Shown here: positions 8,181 through 16,500 of the stretch, piece after piece
Numbering within the stretch: position 1 is the first letter of the stretch
How the letters are laid out: the number at the start of each line of letters is the position of its first letter
NCBI GenBank assembly: GCA_937975725.1
Contig: CALJUL010000088.1
Location: 1 to 54,787, forward strand
Length of the DNA: 54,787 nt
Direction: 5' to 3'
DNA from: an uncultured Pseudoxanthomonas sp.
GTDB taxonomy: Bacteria > Pseudomonadota > Gammaproteobacteria > Xanthomonadales > Xanthomonadaceae
Translations under genes and position numbers: made by a program
Notes under the pieces: model-generated
What the model saw: only the letters and a program-made list of their open reading frames with translations
Told to the model about the DNA's origin: nothing
Databases searched by the model: none

Positions 8181-10366
8181 CAGTAGAGGTCCATCGGGTC
8201 GATGTCGAGCGACCAGCGGGTACGGCGCGCTTCGGGCAATGCGTGGACGGCGGGCAACGCCAGGTCCAGCGCGCGGTGCAGGCGGCGCCGTTCCGGCGAG
8301 GACAGCAGCAACTGCATGCGGTGCAGGCCGGCGCGGCGCGGCATCGGCGCGGGCAGCGGGCCGTGCAGTTCCAGCGCGGCGTCGTGCGCGCGCAGCACCT
8401 GCTTGGCGGCGTGCAGGAACTGCTGCGCGGCATCGACGTGCTGCGCCTCCGCGCGCAGCAGCGCCAGGTGCGCGAACGGCGGGAAGCCGGCCATCCGCCG
8501 CTGTTCCAGTTCCGCCTCGGCGAAGGCGTGGTAGCCGCCGGCGATCAGCGTGTTGAGCAGCGGATGGTCGGGATGGTGCGTCTGCAGCCACACGTCGCCG
8601 CGCTTGCCCGCGCGGCCGGCGCGGCCGGCCACCTGGATCAACTGCTGGGCCAGTCTTTCGCCGGCGCGGAAATCGGTGGAGAACAGCCCTTCGTCCACGC
8701 CCACCACCGCCACCCGGGTCAGGTGCGGCAGGTCGTGGCCCTTGGCCAGGATCTGCGTGCCGACCAGGATGCCGGGCGCGTCGCCCAGCTTCGCCAATTG
8801 CTGCGCCAGGCCGTCGCGCTTCTGCGTGGTGCCGCGGTCCACGCGCAGCACCGGCACGTCGCCGAACCGTTCGGCCAGCGTTTCCTCCAGGCGTTCGGTG
8901 CCGACGCCCTGCGGTTGCAGCGCCAGTCCGCCGCAGTCGGGGCAGGCGGGCGGCGCGGCCTGCCGTGCGCCGCAATGGTGACACTGCAGGCGCCGGCCGC
9001 CGGCGTGCACGGTCATCGGTGCGTCGCAGCGCTTGCAGTGCGCGCTCCAGCCGCAGTCGTGGCACAGCAGCACCGGCGCGTAGCCGCGGCGGTTCTTGAA
9101 CACCAGCACCTGGCCGCCGGCATCCAGCGCCTGGCGGATCGCCTGCAGCGTGTCCGGCAGCAGGCCGGCCTGCTGCGGGCGCTTGCGCATGTCCAGCACG
9201 CGCACGGCCGGCGGCTGCGCCTCGCCGGCGCGCCGCGACAGGCGCAGGTGCGCGTAGCGGCCGCTGCGCGCGTTGTGCAGGGTTTCCAGTGAAGGCGTGG
9301 CGCTGCCCAGCACCACCGGCACGTCCAGCGCCTTGCCGCGCACCAGGGCGAAATCGCGCGCGTGGTAGCGGATGCCGTCGAGTTGCTTGTAGCTGCCGTC
9401 GTGCTCTTCGTCGATCACGATCAGGCCGGCTTCCGGCAGCGGCGTGAACACCGCCGAGCGCGTGCCCACGAGCACCCGCGCCTCGCCGCGCAGGCAGGCG
9501 GCCCAGGTGCGGGCGCGCTCGCCGTCGTTGAGGCCGGAGTGCAGCGCGTGCACCGGCACCCCCAGGCGGGCGCGGAAGCGCGCCAGCGTCTGCGGGGTCA
9601 GCCCGATCTCCGGCACCAGCACCAGCGCCTGCCGTCCGCGGCGCAGGCAGTCGGCGATGGCGTGCAGGTAGACCTCGGTCTTGCCGCTGCCGGTCACGCC
9701 GTCCAGCAGCAGCGCGGCGAAGCCGGCCGTGGCGACGATGGCCTCGGCGGCGGCGCGCTGTTCCTCGTTCAGCACCGGCCCTTCGGCGGGGGCCGGCACG
9801 GCGGGCGCCGCGGCGGCGGCGAAACGCTCGGCCAGTCCGCGCTTGCCGAGGCCGCGGGCGGTCGCGCGGCCTTCGTCCAGGTGCAGGTCCAGCGCGTCCT
9901 CGTCCAGCGCGCCGTGCAGGTCGAGCAGGTCGGCCAGGCGGCGCGGCCGGCTGCCGGCGCGCAGGCGGTCGCGTTGCAGTTGGCCCGCCTCGGTCAGGCG
10001 CCAGCGCCAGGCCCGGGTGTCGGGCAGCGGTTCGCCCTGGCGCAGCGCGACCGGCAGGGCGGTGGCGAACACCTCCCCCGGCGGGGCGTGGGTGTAGCGA
10101 ACCAGCCAGCGCAGCGATTCCAGCAGCTCGCCGCCCAGCAGCGGGTCGGCATCCAGCAGGGCGTGGGCGGCGCGCAGCTCCGGCGCGTCGCCTTCCGCCG
10201 CGCCGACGCCGGTCACCAGCCCGGTCAGTTCGCGGGGGCCGAACGGCACGCGGACGCGCTTGCCGACGTCGCCCGGCGCCGCGGCGTGGCCGTCGGGAGG
10301 CAGGTAGTCGAACGTCCGCGGCAGCGGGACCGGCAGGGCGACGTGCAGGACGGGAGCGGGGGGCAT
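8180..10366 (-). CDS. priA: Primosomal protein N' (replication restart helicase PriA)
   Basis: A 728-aa superfamily 2 DNA helicase that reloads the replisome at stalled forks. The N-terminal DNA-binding part precedes Walker A DGVTGSGKTEVYL (about residue 225), the DEEH Walker B box (IVIDEEHDGSYKQ), GSATPSLETL and the cysteine-rich zinc module (LLCHDCGWSAHCKRC, LQCHHCG, PACPDCGG), then helicase motifs TQILAKGHD and QVAGRAGRAGK. Start MPPAPVLHVALPVPL at 10366 is the conserved PriA N-terminus; upstream in-frame codons extend into the promoter region. Translationally coupled to the downstream transporter. The region 5' of the gene contains DnaA boxes. Confidence 0.97.
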   Translation of the reverse strand: MPPAPVLHVALPVPLPRTFDYLPPDGHAAAPGDVGKRVRVPFGPRELTGLVTGVGAAEGDAPELRAAHALLDADPLLGGELLESLRWLVRYTHAPPGEVFATALPVALRQGEPLPDTRAWRWRLTEAGQLQRDRLRAGSRPRRLADLLDLHGALDEDALDLHLDEGRATARGLGKRGLAERFAAAAAPAVPAPAEGPVLNEEQRAAAEAIVATAGFAALLLDGVTGSGKTEVYLHAIADCLRRGRQALVLVPEIGLTPQTLARFRARLGVPVHALHSGLNDGERARTWAACLRGEARVLVGTRSAVFTPLPEAGLIVIDEEHDGSYKQLDGIRYHARDFALVRGKALDVPVVLGSATPSLETLHNARSGRYAHLRLSRRAGEAQPPAVRVLDMRKRPQQAGLLPDTLQAIRQALDAGGQVLVFKNRRGYAPVLLCHDCGWSAHCKRCDAPMTVHAGGRRLQCHHCGARQAAPPACPDCGGLALQPQGVGTERLEETLAERFGDVPVLRVDRGTTQKRDGLAQQLAKLGDAPGILVGTQILAKGHDLPHLTRVAVVGVDEGLFSTDFRAGERLAQQLIQVAGRAGRAGKRGDVWLQTHHPDHPLLNTLIAGGYHAFAEAELEQRRMAGFPPFAHLALLRAEAQHVDAAQQFLHAAKQVLRAHDAALELHGPLPAPMPRRAGLHRMQLLLSSPERRRLHRALDLALPAVHALPEARRTRWSLDIDPMDLY

Positions 10367-10482
10367 CGGCGGCAGTGTATCGGGCCGCGGCGGGCGGAGT
10401 GAGGGCTCGTGCAGTTGCGGCCATGTGCTGCCTGTTCCATGACGAAAATCACGCAAGTGCCGATTGCGGAAAGGGATTCCGG

Positions 10483-10507
10483 TTTATCCACACATGTTGT
10501 GGATAAA
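10483..10507. promoter_or_regulatory. Inverted pair of perfect DnaA boxes
   Basis: TTATCCACA at 10484-10492 and its exact reverse complement TGTGGATAA at 10498-10506, separated by 5 bp; the symmetry extends one base outwards. Both match the strict E. coli box consensus TTATNCACA. They sit about 120 bp upstream of the priA start. They could regulate transcription or act as a DnaA-binding locus such as datA or DARS. Confidence 0.8.
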
Positions 10508-10604
10508 TCTGTGCATGGCCGCCCGGCTCCACGCCGCGGCCGGCCTGCTGCAAGCATCGTCCCCGGGTTGGCGAAAAAAACGCCACAACATCAAATGCTT
10601 TCCA

Positions 10605-10617
10605 GATCAATGACTTG
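10605..10617. promoter_or_regulatory. IHF-like binding site near the DnaA boxes
   Basis: GATCAATGACTTG matches the IHF consensus WATCAANNNNTTR in all but the first position, in a locally A/T-rich stretch 100 bp from the DnaA-box pair. IHF consensus is degenerate, so this alone is weak. Confidence 0.4.
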
Positions 10618-10812
10618 ACTGTGAAACCAAGCTGAAACATGGGGGTAGGCCGCAGCCATGGAATGAGAAGTGACGGATCCATGACGGCTGTGCACAACGC
10701 TTTTTTCGCCGAAAGCCTTGTGCCGCCGGGGAGAGCAGATTTGCGCGCGCTGTCAAGGGTTCGGGAGGTCCGCCGTCTGACTATGATCGGGGTCCCTGCA
10801 AACGGTTCCGGC

Positions 10813-11781
10813 ATGTCCTCTCCCTCCGTCCCCGCTTCGCCGCCGCCGGCCGCGCTGGCCGCCTTCCTGCGCGGCTGCGAGCGGCGCGGCGCGGTCTACG
10901 CGGAATTGCAGTGCGGCGACCCGGAGCGCGGCGACGTGGCGCTGGCCGCGGCGCTGAGGGCCTTCCGCGCGCACGCCGCGACCTTGCCGATGGCCGACTG
11001 GCCGGTGCGGTTCTGGACCCTGCTGGCGGCCACGCCGCAGTTGCGCGGGCCGGTACCCGGCGCAGGCTGGCCGCCGGCCCTGGACGCCTTGCCGGCCATG
11101 CAGGCCGGGGATCGCGCCGCCCTGCTGCTGCGCCTGGCCGGCGGGCTGGAGGAAGACGTGGCCGCGCAGGCGATGGGAGCCGGCGAAGCCGACTATCGGG
11201 AAGCGCTGGCCCGGGCCTGCCCGCGGGACGCGCAGGGCCGCCCCGATGCCGCGGCGTGGCGGACGCTGGCCGATGCCATCCAGCAGCACCTGCGCGACCT
11301 GCCGCCGGACCGACTGGCGCGGCTGGCCCGCCTGCGCGAGGACGCGTTGGCCGGCACCAAGCAACCGCTGCGTGCCGCAGCGCAGGCGCCGTCGGCGGTT
11401 CTGCGCCCGGCGCGGCAGCACGGCCGGCGCCGCTGGCCGTGGGTGCTGGCGTTCGTGCTGCTGGCGCTGGCCGCGGCCGGGCTCGGTGGATGGTGGTGGT
11501 GGCAGCAGCGGCCGCACGAGCTGCACGGTGCACCCACCGGCGTCGGCGACGGTCGCGTCGCCGAAGCGCCGGCTATCGAGATCGAACCCTTGCCGCCCAC
11601 CGCGCCGCCCGCGGCCGCGATCGATCCCGGTGTCATGGTGGCCACGCACGCCGACTTCGACCTGCTGGCGGACCCGGAAGGCGAGGCGCTGGCGCAGCAG
11701 GCGGATTTCCTAGCGTGGTATCTGGCCACGGCACCGGCGCCGGAGGCACTGCCGGAGGAGGCGCACGATGCCGTGCCGTGA
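10813..11781 (+). CDS. Membrane-anchored sigma-70-like protein, apparent sigma / DUF3619-type anti-sigma fusion
   Basis: A 322-aa protein. Residues about 10-75 (FLRGCERRGAVYAELQ... RFWTLLAATPQLR) resemble a degenerate sigma region 2, and about 95-145 (GDRAALLLRLAGGLEEDVA, then DYREALARA) resemble an ECF region 4 helix-turn-helix. Then follows LRDLPPDRLARLARLREDAL, which recalls the start of DUF3619 proteins, a single membrane helix (WPWVLAFVLLALAAAGLGG, about 200-220) and a C-terminus with DLLADPEG and DFLAWYL. In other proteobacteria separate sigma, DUF3619 and DUF3106 genes stand side by side; here the first two seem fused. Start at 10813 follows the in-frame low-complexity leader. The next gene overlaps its end by 14 bp. 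Assignments are by eye. Confidence 0.68.
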   Translation: MSSPSVPASPPPAALAAFLRGCERRGAVYAELQCGDPERGDVALAAALRAFRAHAATLPMADWPVRFWTLLAATPQLRGPVPGAGWPPALDALPAMQAGDRAALLLRLAGGLEEDVAAQAMGAGEADYREALARACPRDAQGRPDAAAWRTLADAIQQHLRDLPPDRLARLARLREDALAGTKQPLRAAAQAPSAVLRPARQHGRRRWPWVLAFVLLALAAAGLGGWWWWQQRPHELHGAPTGVGDGRVAEAPAIEIEPLPPTAPPAAAIDPGVMVATHADFDLLADPEGEALAQQADFLAWYLATAPAPEALPEEAHDAVP

Positions 11782-12358
11782 CCGGTACCGCCTCGCGCTC
11801 GCTGCCGTGCTCGCACTCGCACTGCCCGGCAGCCTGCTGCTGCCGGCGGCGGCGCAGCAGGTGCATGAGTATTGGGAAACGATGGCGCCTGCCGCGCGGC
11901 AGGCGTGGGAACAGCGCCGCGCCGCCTGGGATGCGCTGCCGCTGGCCGAACGCGAGGACCGCCGCGCGCGTTATGCCGCCTGGCGCGCGCTCGACGAAGC
12001 GCAGCGCGCGCGGTTGCGCGGCGCCGCCGGAACCTTCGCCGCCCTGCCTGCCGAACAGCAGGCCGCGCTGCGCGCCCGCTTCGCCGCGCTCGACCGGTTG
12101 CAGCAGGCGGGTTGGCGATTGGGCCCCGAACTGGGCGCGGACTGGCCGCGCCTGCATCCGTTGTTCGCCTACCTGCCGGCCCACGAACGCGAGCCGGCGC
12201 TGGCGCTGCTGCGGCAACTGGATGCCGGCCAGCGCGAGGACCTGGCCGCGCTGGCGCAGCGCATTCCGCCGCAGGAGCGCGATGATTTCCGGCGCAAGCT
12301 GCTGGCGCTGCCGCCGGCGCAGCGCAGCGCGTGGCTGCGCGCCCAGCGCGGTCAGTAG
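11768..12358 (+). CDS. DUF3106 domain-containing exported protein
   Basis: A 196-aa protein with a Sec signal peptide (hydrophobic residues 8-28, cleavage after A-A-A-Q) followed by short helical repeats rich in W, R and L: WEQRRAAWDALPLAERED, RARYAAWRALDEAQRARL, and a final ERDDFRRKLLALPPAQRSAWL. This is the DUF3106 layout, which resembles periplasmic Spy/CpxP/ZraP-like modulators only in being helical and exported. The gene overlaps the end of the sigma-like gene by 14 bp and is probably translated with it, so the exported protein may work with the membrane-anchored partner. It ends in a 7-bp convergent overlap with the DUF4286 gene. Confidence 0.85.
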   Translation: MPCRDRYRLALAAVLALALPGSLLLPAAAQQVHEYWETMAPAARQAWEQRRAAWDALPLAEREDRRARYAAWRALDEAQRARLRGAAGTFAALPAEQQAALRARFAALDRLQQAGWRLGPELGADWPRLHPLFAYLPAHEREPALALLRQLDAGQREDLAALAQRIPPQERDDFRRKLLALPPAQRSAWLRAQRGQ

Positions 12359-12675
12359 TCCGCCAGCGCCTGCAGGATGCGCCGCTGCGCGCGGAAACGG
12401 CCGCCGAACCGCTGTTCGCCGTCGGCGCGCATGCGCGCGGCGTGCGTGCGCAGGTAGTCGTCCAGCGCCGCGCGGTCGCGCAGGCGGTAATGCACGCAGA
12501 ACACAGTGCGGCCGGGCGCCGGCGCGGGCTCGTGCTGTTCGTGGACCTGCGCACCGGTGAAGCCGGGCAGCGCCAGCATCTGCGCGACGTGGTGGCGCAG
12601 CCACGGCAGGTATTCGGGCAGCAGCGCGGATTCCACGTCCAGCATCACTTCGTACACCACCGGCGGTGCGCTCAT
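12352..12675 (-). CDS. DUF4286 family protein
   Basis: A 107-aa protein, MSAPPVVYEVMLDVESALLP..., matching DUF4286 proteins: a small ferredoxin-like alpha-beta fold resembling antibiotic-biosynthesis monooxygenases, with YEVMLDVE, the helix YLPWLRHHVAQMLALPGF and the strand RTVFCVHYRLRDRAALDDYL. No cofactor or catalytic motif is visible and the role is unknown. The ATG at 12675 is preceded by AAGGTGA. It stands alone on the minus strand, convergent with the DUF3106 gene. Confidence 0.85.
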   Translation of the reverse strand: MSAPPVVYEVMLDVESALLPEYLPWLRHHVAQMLALPGFTGAQVHEQHEPAPAPGRTVFCVHYRLRDRAALDDYLRTHAARMRADGEQRFGGRFRAQRRILQALADY

Positions 12676-13012
12676 GCGTTCACCTTTGCGCGCTGCGCAG
12701 GCAGGGTGTTGGTCGGTTTGCCAGGGGACTGCCTTACGCGACGGGCGTGCAGGATGCGGTGGGAATGACAGGTTGAAGCGGATGCGCCTTCCGCGGCTCG
12801 CCCGGCGCCGTGCAGCGGATCGTGCGCATCCTGTCCGTGGGCGTGGCGGGACCTGTCTGTCCGCGGCGCCTGGCGAATTCCCTGCGCGGCGGCGTGCGGC
12901 GTGGTCATGTGGCGTTCTGTCCGGACGGCAGGTGGACGGGTAAGATACCGGCCTCCCGCGACCCGGTGCCAGCGCGCGACTCGCGCGGCCGCAGTCCGGC
13001 GGTGCTCTCTCC
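12676..13012. other. Gene-free divergent region before the MATE pump
   Basis: 337 nt without a credible reading frame. It separates the divergent DUF4286 and MATE genes and must hold both promoters; TAAGAT at 12941-12946 is a possible -10 for the MATE gene but no good -35 accompanies it. Nothing else recognised. Confidence 0.6.
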
Positions 13013-14386
13013 ATGTCTGCCCCCATCTCCCCGACTCCGCGCTTCGGCCAGGAAGTGCGCGCGACGGCCAAGCTCGCGCTGCCGCTGGTGCTGGGCCATG
13101 TCTCGACCGGCCTGATTGGCTTCGTCGACAACGTGATCGCCGGCCACCACGCCACCCACACGCTGGCGGCGGTGACGGTGGGCACGGCGCTGCTGTGGCT
13201 GCCGATGATGGTGCCGATCGGCACGCTGATCTCGCTGACCGCCTCGGTCTCGCGGCTCGACGGCGCGCAGCGGCACGGCGAGATCGCGCCGCTGTTCCGG
13301 CAGGCGCTGTGGCTGTCGCTGGGGCTGGGCCTGCTGATGTTCGCCTTCCTCAGCGTGGCGCCGATGGCGCTGGCGAGCTTCGGCATCGCGCCGGAGATCA
13401 TTCCCGGCGCCACCGCCTTCCTGCACGGCATCCGCTGGGGCGTGCCGGCGCTGACGTTCTATTTCTGCATGCGCTACCTCAGCGAAGGCATGCACTGGAC
13501 GCTGCCCACCATGCTGCTGGGCTTCGGCGGCCTGCTGGTGCTGGCACCGCTGGGCTACGCGCTGACGTTCGGCAGGCTGGGCCTGCCGGGAATGGGCGCG
13601 GGCGGACTGGGCGTGGCTTCGGCGGCGACCATGTGGCTGCAGGCGACGGCTTTCGCGCTGTACCTGTGGCGCGCGCGCCGCTTCGCCCACCTGCGCCTGT
13701 TCGCGCACTTCGAGCCGCCGCGGCCCGGACCCATCCTGCAACTGCTGCGCACGGGCCTGCCCATCGGCATCACGGTGCTGATGGAAGGCAGCCTGTTCAT
13801 CGTCACCGCGCTGTTGATCGCACGCCTGGGCGCGGTGCCGGCGGCGGCGCACCAGATCGCGATCAACGTGGCGGCGCTGTGCTTCATGGTGCCGATGGGT
13901 GTGGCCGAGGCCACCACCGTGCGGGTGGGCCACGCGGTGGGCTCCGGCGCCGCGCCGGGCATCCGCCGCGCCGCGCACGCCGGCTACGTCATCGTGCTGG
14001 GCACGCAGGCGCTGTCGGCGACGTTCCTGCTGCTCGCCCACGACCAGGTGGTGGCGCTGTACACCGCCGACGTGGCGGTGGCGGCGCTGGCCGGCAGCCT
14101 GCTGCTGTACGCGGCGGCTTTCCAGTTCCCGGACGGCATCCAGGTGCTCTCGGCTGGCGCGCTGCGCGGGCTGAAGGACACCCACGTGCCGATGTGGCTG
14201 GCGATGCTGTCCTACTGGGGCCTGGGCATGCCGCTCGGGGCCGGCCTGGGTCTGGGGCTGGGCTGGGGGCCGCAGGGCATGTGGCTGGGCCTGATCCTGG
14301 GGCTGACCGCGGCCGCCGTGCTGCTGGCCTGGCGGTTCCGGCGCAGCAGCCGGCGCCCGGAATTCGCCCTGCCGGAAGCGGGGTGA
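13013..14386 (+). CDS. MATE family efflux transporter (NorM-like)
   Basis: A 457-aa, 12-helix multidrug and toxic compound extrusion protein. Each half contributes six helices; the first opens LALPLVLGHVSTGLIGFVDN with the family's conserved aspartate in helix 1, and the second begins LLRTGLPIGITVLMEGSLF. Such pumps exchange Na+ or H+ for cationic drugs across the inner membrane. Length matches NorM. Start MSAPISPTPRFGQEV is at the conserved N-terminus. It is 63 nt upstream of sppA with a palindrome between them, so the two may be separately promoted. Confidence 0.93.
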   Translation: MSAPISPTPRFGQEVRATAKLALPLVLGHVSTGLIGFVDNVIAGHHATHTLAAVTVGTALLWLPMMVPIGTLISLTASVSRLDGAQRHGEIAPLFRQALWLSLGLGLLMFAFLSVAPMALASFGIAPEIIPGATAFLHGIRWGVPALTFYFCMRYLSEGMHWTLPTMLLGFGGLLVLAPLGYALTFGRLGLPGMGAGGLGVASAATMWLQATAFALYLWRARRFAHLRLFAHFEPPRPGPILQLLRTGLPIGITVLMEGSLFIVTALLIARLGAVPAAAHQIAINVAALCFMVPMGVAEATTVRVGHAVGSGAAPGIRRAAHAGYVIVLGTQALSATFLLLAHDQVVALYTADVAVAALAGSLLLYAAAFQFPDGIQVLSAGALRGLKDTHVPMWLAMLSYWGLGMPLGAGLGLGLGWGPQGMWLGLILGLTAAAVLLAWRFRRSSRRPEFALPEAG

Positions 14387-14404
14387 CCAACGGGGCATGA
14401 AAGC

Positions 14405-14420
14405 CGCCTGCGCAGGCGGT
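14405..14420. promoter_or_regulatory. 16-bp perfect palindrome upstream of sppA
   Basis: CCGCCTGCGCAGGCGG, immediately followed by TAGAGT (14421-14426), a weak -10-like hexamer 24 nt before the sppA ATG. There is no T-run, so an operator fits better than a terminator. No cognate regulator identified. Confidence 0.3.
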
Positions 14421-14449
14421 AGAGTGGCCCCAGTTTCCCGGAGTCCCCC

Positions 14450-16345
14450 ATGAACCAAGCCGCACCCCGCAGTCCTGTGGCCAGCTTCTTCGTCACCGCC
14501 TGGAACGCGCTGAACTTCACCCGCAAGCTGATCCTCAACCTGATCTTCTTCGGGTTCCTGTTCTTCCTCTTCGTCGTGTTCGTGCTCGCCGCCGGCAGCG
14601 GCGGGGTGAAGCCGATGATGGAGCGCACGACCTTCGTGCTGGCGCCGGAAGGCCGCCTGGTGGAGCAGTTCAGCTCCGACCCGGCCACGCGCGCGCTGGC
14701 CAAGGCGCTGGGCGACAAGAGCGGCGAGGAAGTGCAGTTGCGCGACCTGCTGCGCGCCATCGAGGCGGCGCAGAAGGACGGCAAGGTCGAGCGGATGTAC
14801 CTGCGCGTGGACCAGTTGCAGCCCACCGGCTACGCCTCGTTGCGTGAAGTGGCCGCGGCGCTGGCCAAGTTCCGCGCCGCCGGCAAGCAGATCGTCGCCT
14901 TCGGCGAGAACATGAGCCAGGCGCAATACCTGCTGGCCGCGCAGGCCGACGAGGTCTACCTGGACCCGATGGGCAGCCTGGTGCTGGAGGGACTGGGCCG
15001 TTACCGCCAGTACTACCGCCAGGGCCTGCAGGAAAAGCTGGGCGTGGACGTGCACGTGTTCAAGGTGGGCGAATACAAGTCGGCCGTCGAACCCTACGTG
15101 CTGGACGCGGCCTCCAAGGAAGCCAAGGAAGCCGACCTGTACTGGATGAGCGACGTGTGGCAGCGCTTCCTGGCCGATGTGGCCAAGGCGCGCAAGACCA
15201 CGCCCGAGGCGCTGGCCGCGGGCGTGGATACCCTGCCCGAGGGCGTGTCCGCTGCCGGCGGCGACCTGGCCAAGTACGCCCTGCAGCAGAAGCTGGTGGA
15301 CGGTCTGAAGACGCAGGAGGAAGTGGAGAACCTGCTGGCCCAGCGCGGCGTGGCCGACGAGGATTCGGACACCGGCTTCCGCGCCATCGGCCTGACCGGC
15401 TACCTGACCCAGCTCGACGGCAGGCGCAATCCGCTGGACAAGCGTCCGCAGGTCGCCGTGGTCGTGGCCGAGGGCGAGATCACCGACGGCGACCAGCCGG
15501 CCGGCCGCGTCGGCGGCCTGTCCACCTCGGCGCTGCTGCGTGAGGCGCGCGACGACGACGACGTGAAGGCGGTGGTGCTGCGCGTGGATTCGCCCGGCGG
15601 CGGCGTGTTCGCCTCCGAGCAGATCCGCCGCGAAGTGGCCGCGCTGAAGAAGGCCGGCAAGCCGGTGGTCGTCTCGATGGGCGACCTGGCCGCGTCCGGC
15701 GGCTACTGGATCAGCATGAACGCCGACCGCATCTACGCCGACCCGTCCACCATCACCGGCTCCATCGGCATCTTCGGCATGATCCCGACCGTGCCACGCA
15801 CGCTGGAGAAGATCGGCGTGCACACCGACGGCGTGGGCACCACCCGCTTCGCCGGCGCGTTCGACATCACCCGCCCGCTGGACCCGGCCGTGGGCCAGGT
15901 GATCCAGTCGGTGATCGACAAGGGCTACGCCGACTTCACCGGCAAGGTGGCCGAGGCGCGCAAGAAGTCGGTCGAGGAGATCGATGCGGTCGCCCGCGGC
16001 CGCGTGTGGAGCGGCGCGCAGGCCAAGGAGCGCGCGCTGGTGGACGAACTCGGCGGCCTGGATGCTGCGCTCGCCGACGCCGCCACCCGCGCCAAGCTGG
16101 GCGCGCCCGGCAAGTACCGCGTGCGCTACATCGAGAAGGCCGCTTCGCCGTTCGCGCAGTTCATGTCCGGCTTCGCCGGCAGCCGGCTGGGCGCGGCGAT
16201 GCTGAAGGACTCGGATTTCGCCCGCGGGCTGCTGGCGCGCAGCTTGCCGGAGGTGGAAGCGCAACTGCGCTTCGTCGACGAGGCCATCAACGACCGCCAC
16301 GGCGCGCCGGTGAAGACGTTGGCCTACTGCTTCTGCGGGCTCTGA
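14450..16345 (+). CDS. sppA: Signal peptide peptidase SppA, 67K type
   Basis: A 631-aa S49-family membrane protease that degrades cleaved signal peptides. A single N-terminal membrane anchor (ILNLIFFGFLFFLFVVFVLA, about residues 25-45) precedes two S49 repeats, as in E. coli SppA (618 aa). The catalytic dyad is recognisable: Lys210 in VGEYKSAVEP and Ser416 in LAASGGYWISMNADRI, matching the E. coli K209/S409 arrangement across the two repeats. The second repeat includes VLRVDSPGGGVFASE and STITGSIGIFGM. The GC-rich hairpin after it is a likely terminator. Confidence 0.97.
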   Translation: MNQAAPRSPVASFFVTAWNALNFTRKLILNLIFFGFLFFLFVVFVLAAGSGGVKPMMERTTFVLAPEGRLVEQFSSDPATRALAKALGDKSGEEVQLRDLLRAIEAAQKDGKVERMYLRVDQLQPTGYASLREVAAALAKFRAAGKQIVAFGENMSQAQYLLAAQADEVYLDPMGSLVLEGLGRYRQYYRQGLQEKLGVDVHVFKVGEYKSAVEPYVLDAASKEAKEADLYWMSDVWQRFLADVAKARKTTPEALAAGVDTLPEGVSAAGGDLAKYALQQKLVDGLKTQEEVENLLAQRGVADEDSDTGFRAIGLTGYLTQLDGRRNPLDKRPQVAVVVAEGEITDGDQPAGRVGGLSTSALLREARDDDDVKAVVLRVDSPGGGVFASEQIRREVAALKKAGKPVVVSMGDLAASGGYWISMNADRIYADPSTITGSIGIFGMIPTVPRTLEKIGVHTDGVGTTRFAGAFDITRPLDPAVGQVIQSVIDKGYADFTGKVAEARKKSVEEIDAVARGRVWSGAQAKERALVDELGGLDAALADAATRAKLGAPGKYRVRYIEKAASPFAQFMSGFAGSRLGAAMLKDSDFARGLLARSLPEVEAQLRFVDEAINDRHGAPVKTLAYCFCGL

Positions 16346-16379
16346 GCCGCGCCGCGGCTCCGTTCCCCAGCGCGTTTCC

Positions 16380-16409
16380 GCGGGCCGTCCGGGCGACCGG
16401 GCGGCCCGC
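16380..16409 (+). terminator. sppA downstream hairpin
   Basis: 13-bp stem (one G-U pair) closed by a GCGA loop, 35 nt after the sppA stop. Followed by GCGCCGTTT rather than a long T-run, so termination strength is uncertain. Confidence 0.55.
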
Positions 16410-16500
16410 GCCGTTTCCGGGCTCCCGCGCGCCGCGCCGCGTGGCCGCCGGCGCGGGGATTCGCGTTGTATGCGGCATCCATGGCGGAGGATGCCGTTGC

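Larger units (their letters stand above)
10367..10812. other. 446-nt divergent intergenic region between priA and the sigma-like gene
   Basis: No convincing gene. Unlike the flanks it contains A/T-rich patches around 10440-10620. It holds two perfect DnaA boxes in inverted orientation, an IHF-like site and a one-mismatch DnaA box (TGTGCACAA at 10689-10697), and must contain promoters for both flanking genes. A short hairpin (TGGCG-A7-CGCCA, from 10569) is also present. Confidence 0.8.

Noticed and set aside
9444..9671. Small plus-strand frames across priA (for example 9444-9671)
   Set aside because: No ribosome binding sites, no recognisable domains, and they lie antisense to conserved helicase motifs.
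6861..10424. A very long minus-strand reading frame (1187 codons) spanning the transporter and priA
   Set aside because: Its last 439 codons are the real transporter; the preceding part is the out-of-frame shadow of priA (Arg/Ala/Pro-rich without domains), open only because of high GC.
14405..14426. Palindrome before sppA as a terminator of the MATE gene
   Set aside because: The stem is followed by TAGAGTGG rather than a T-run, so I kept it only as a possible operator.
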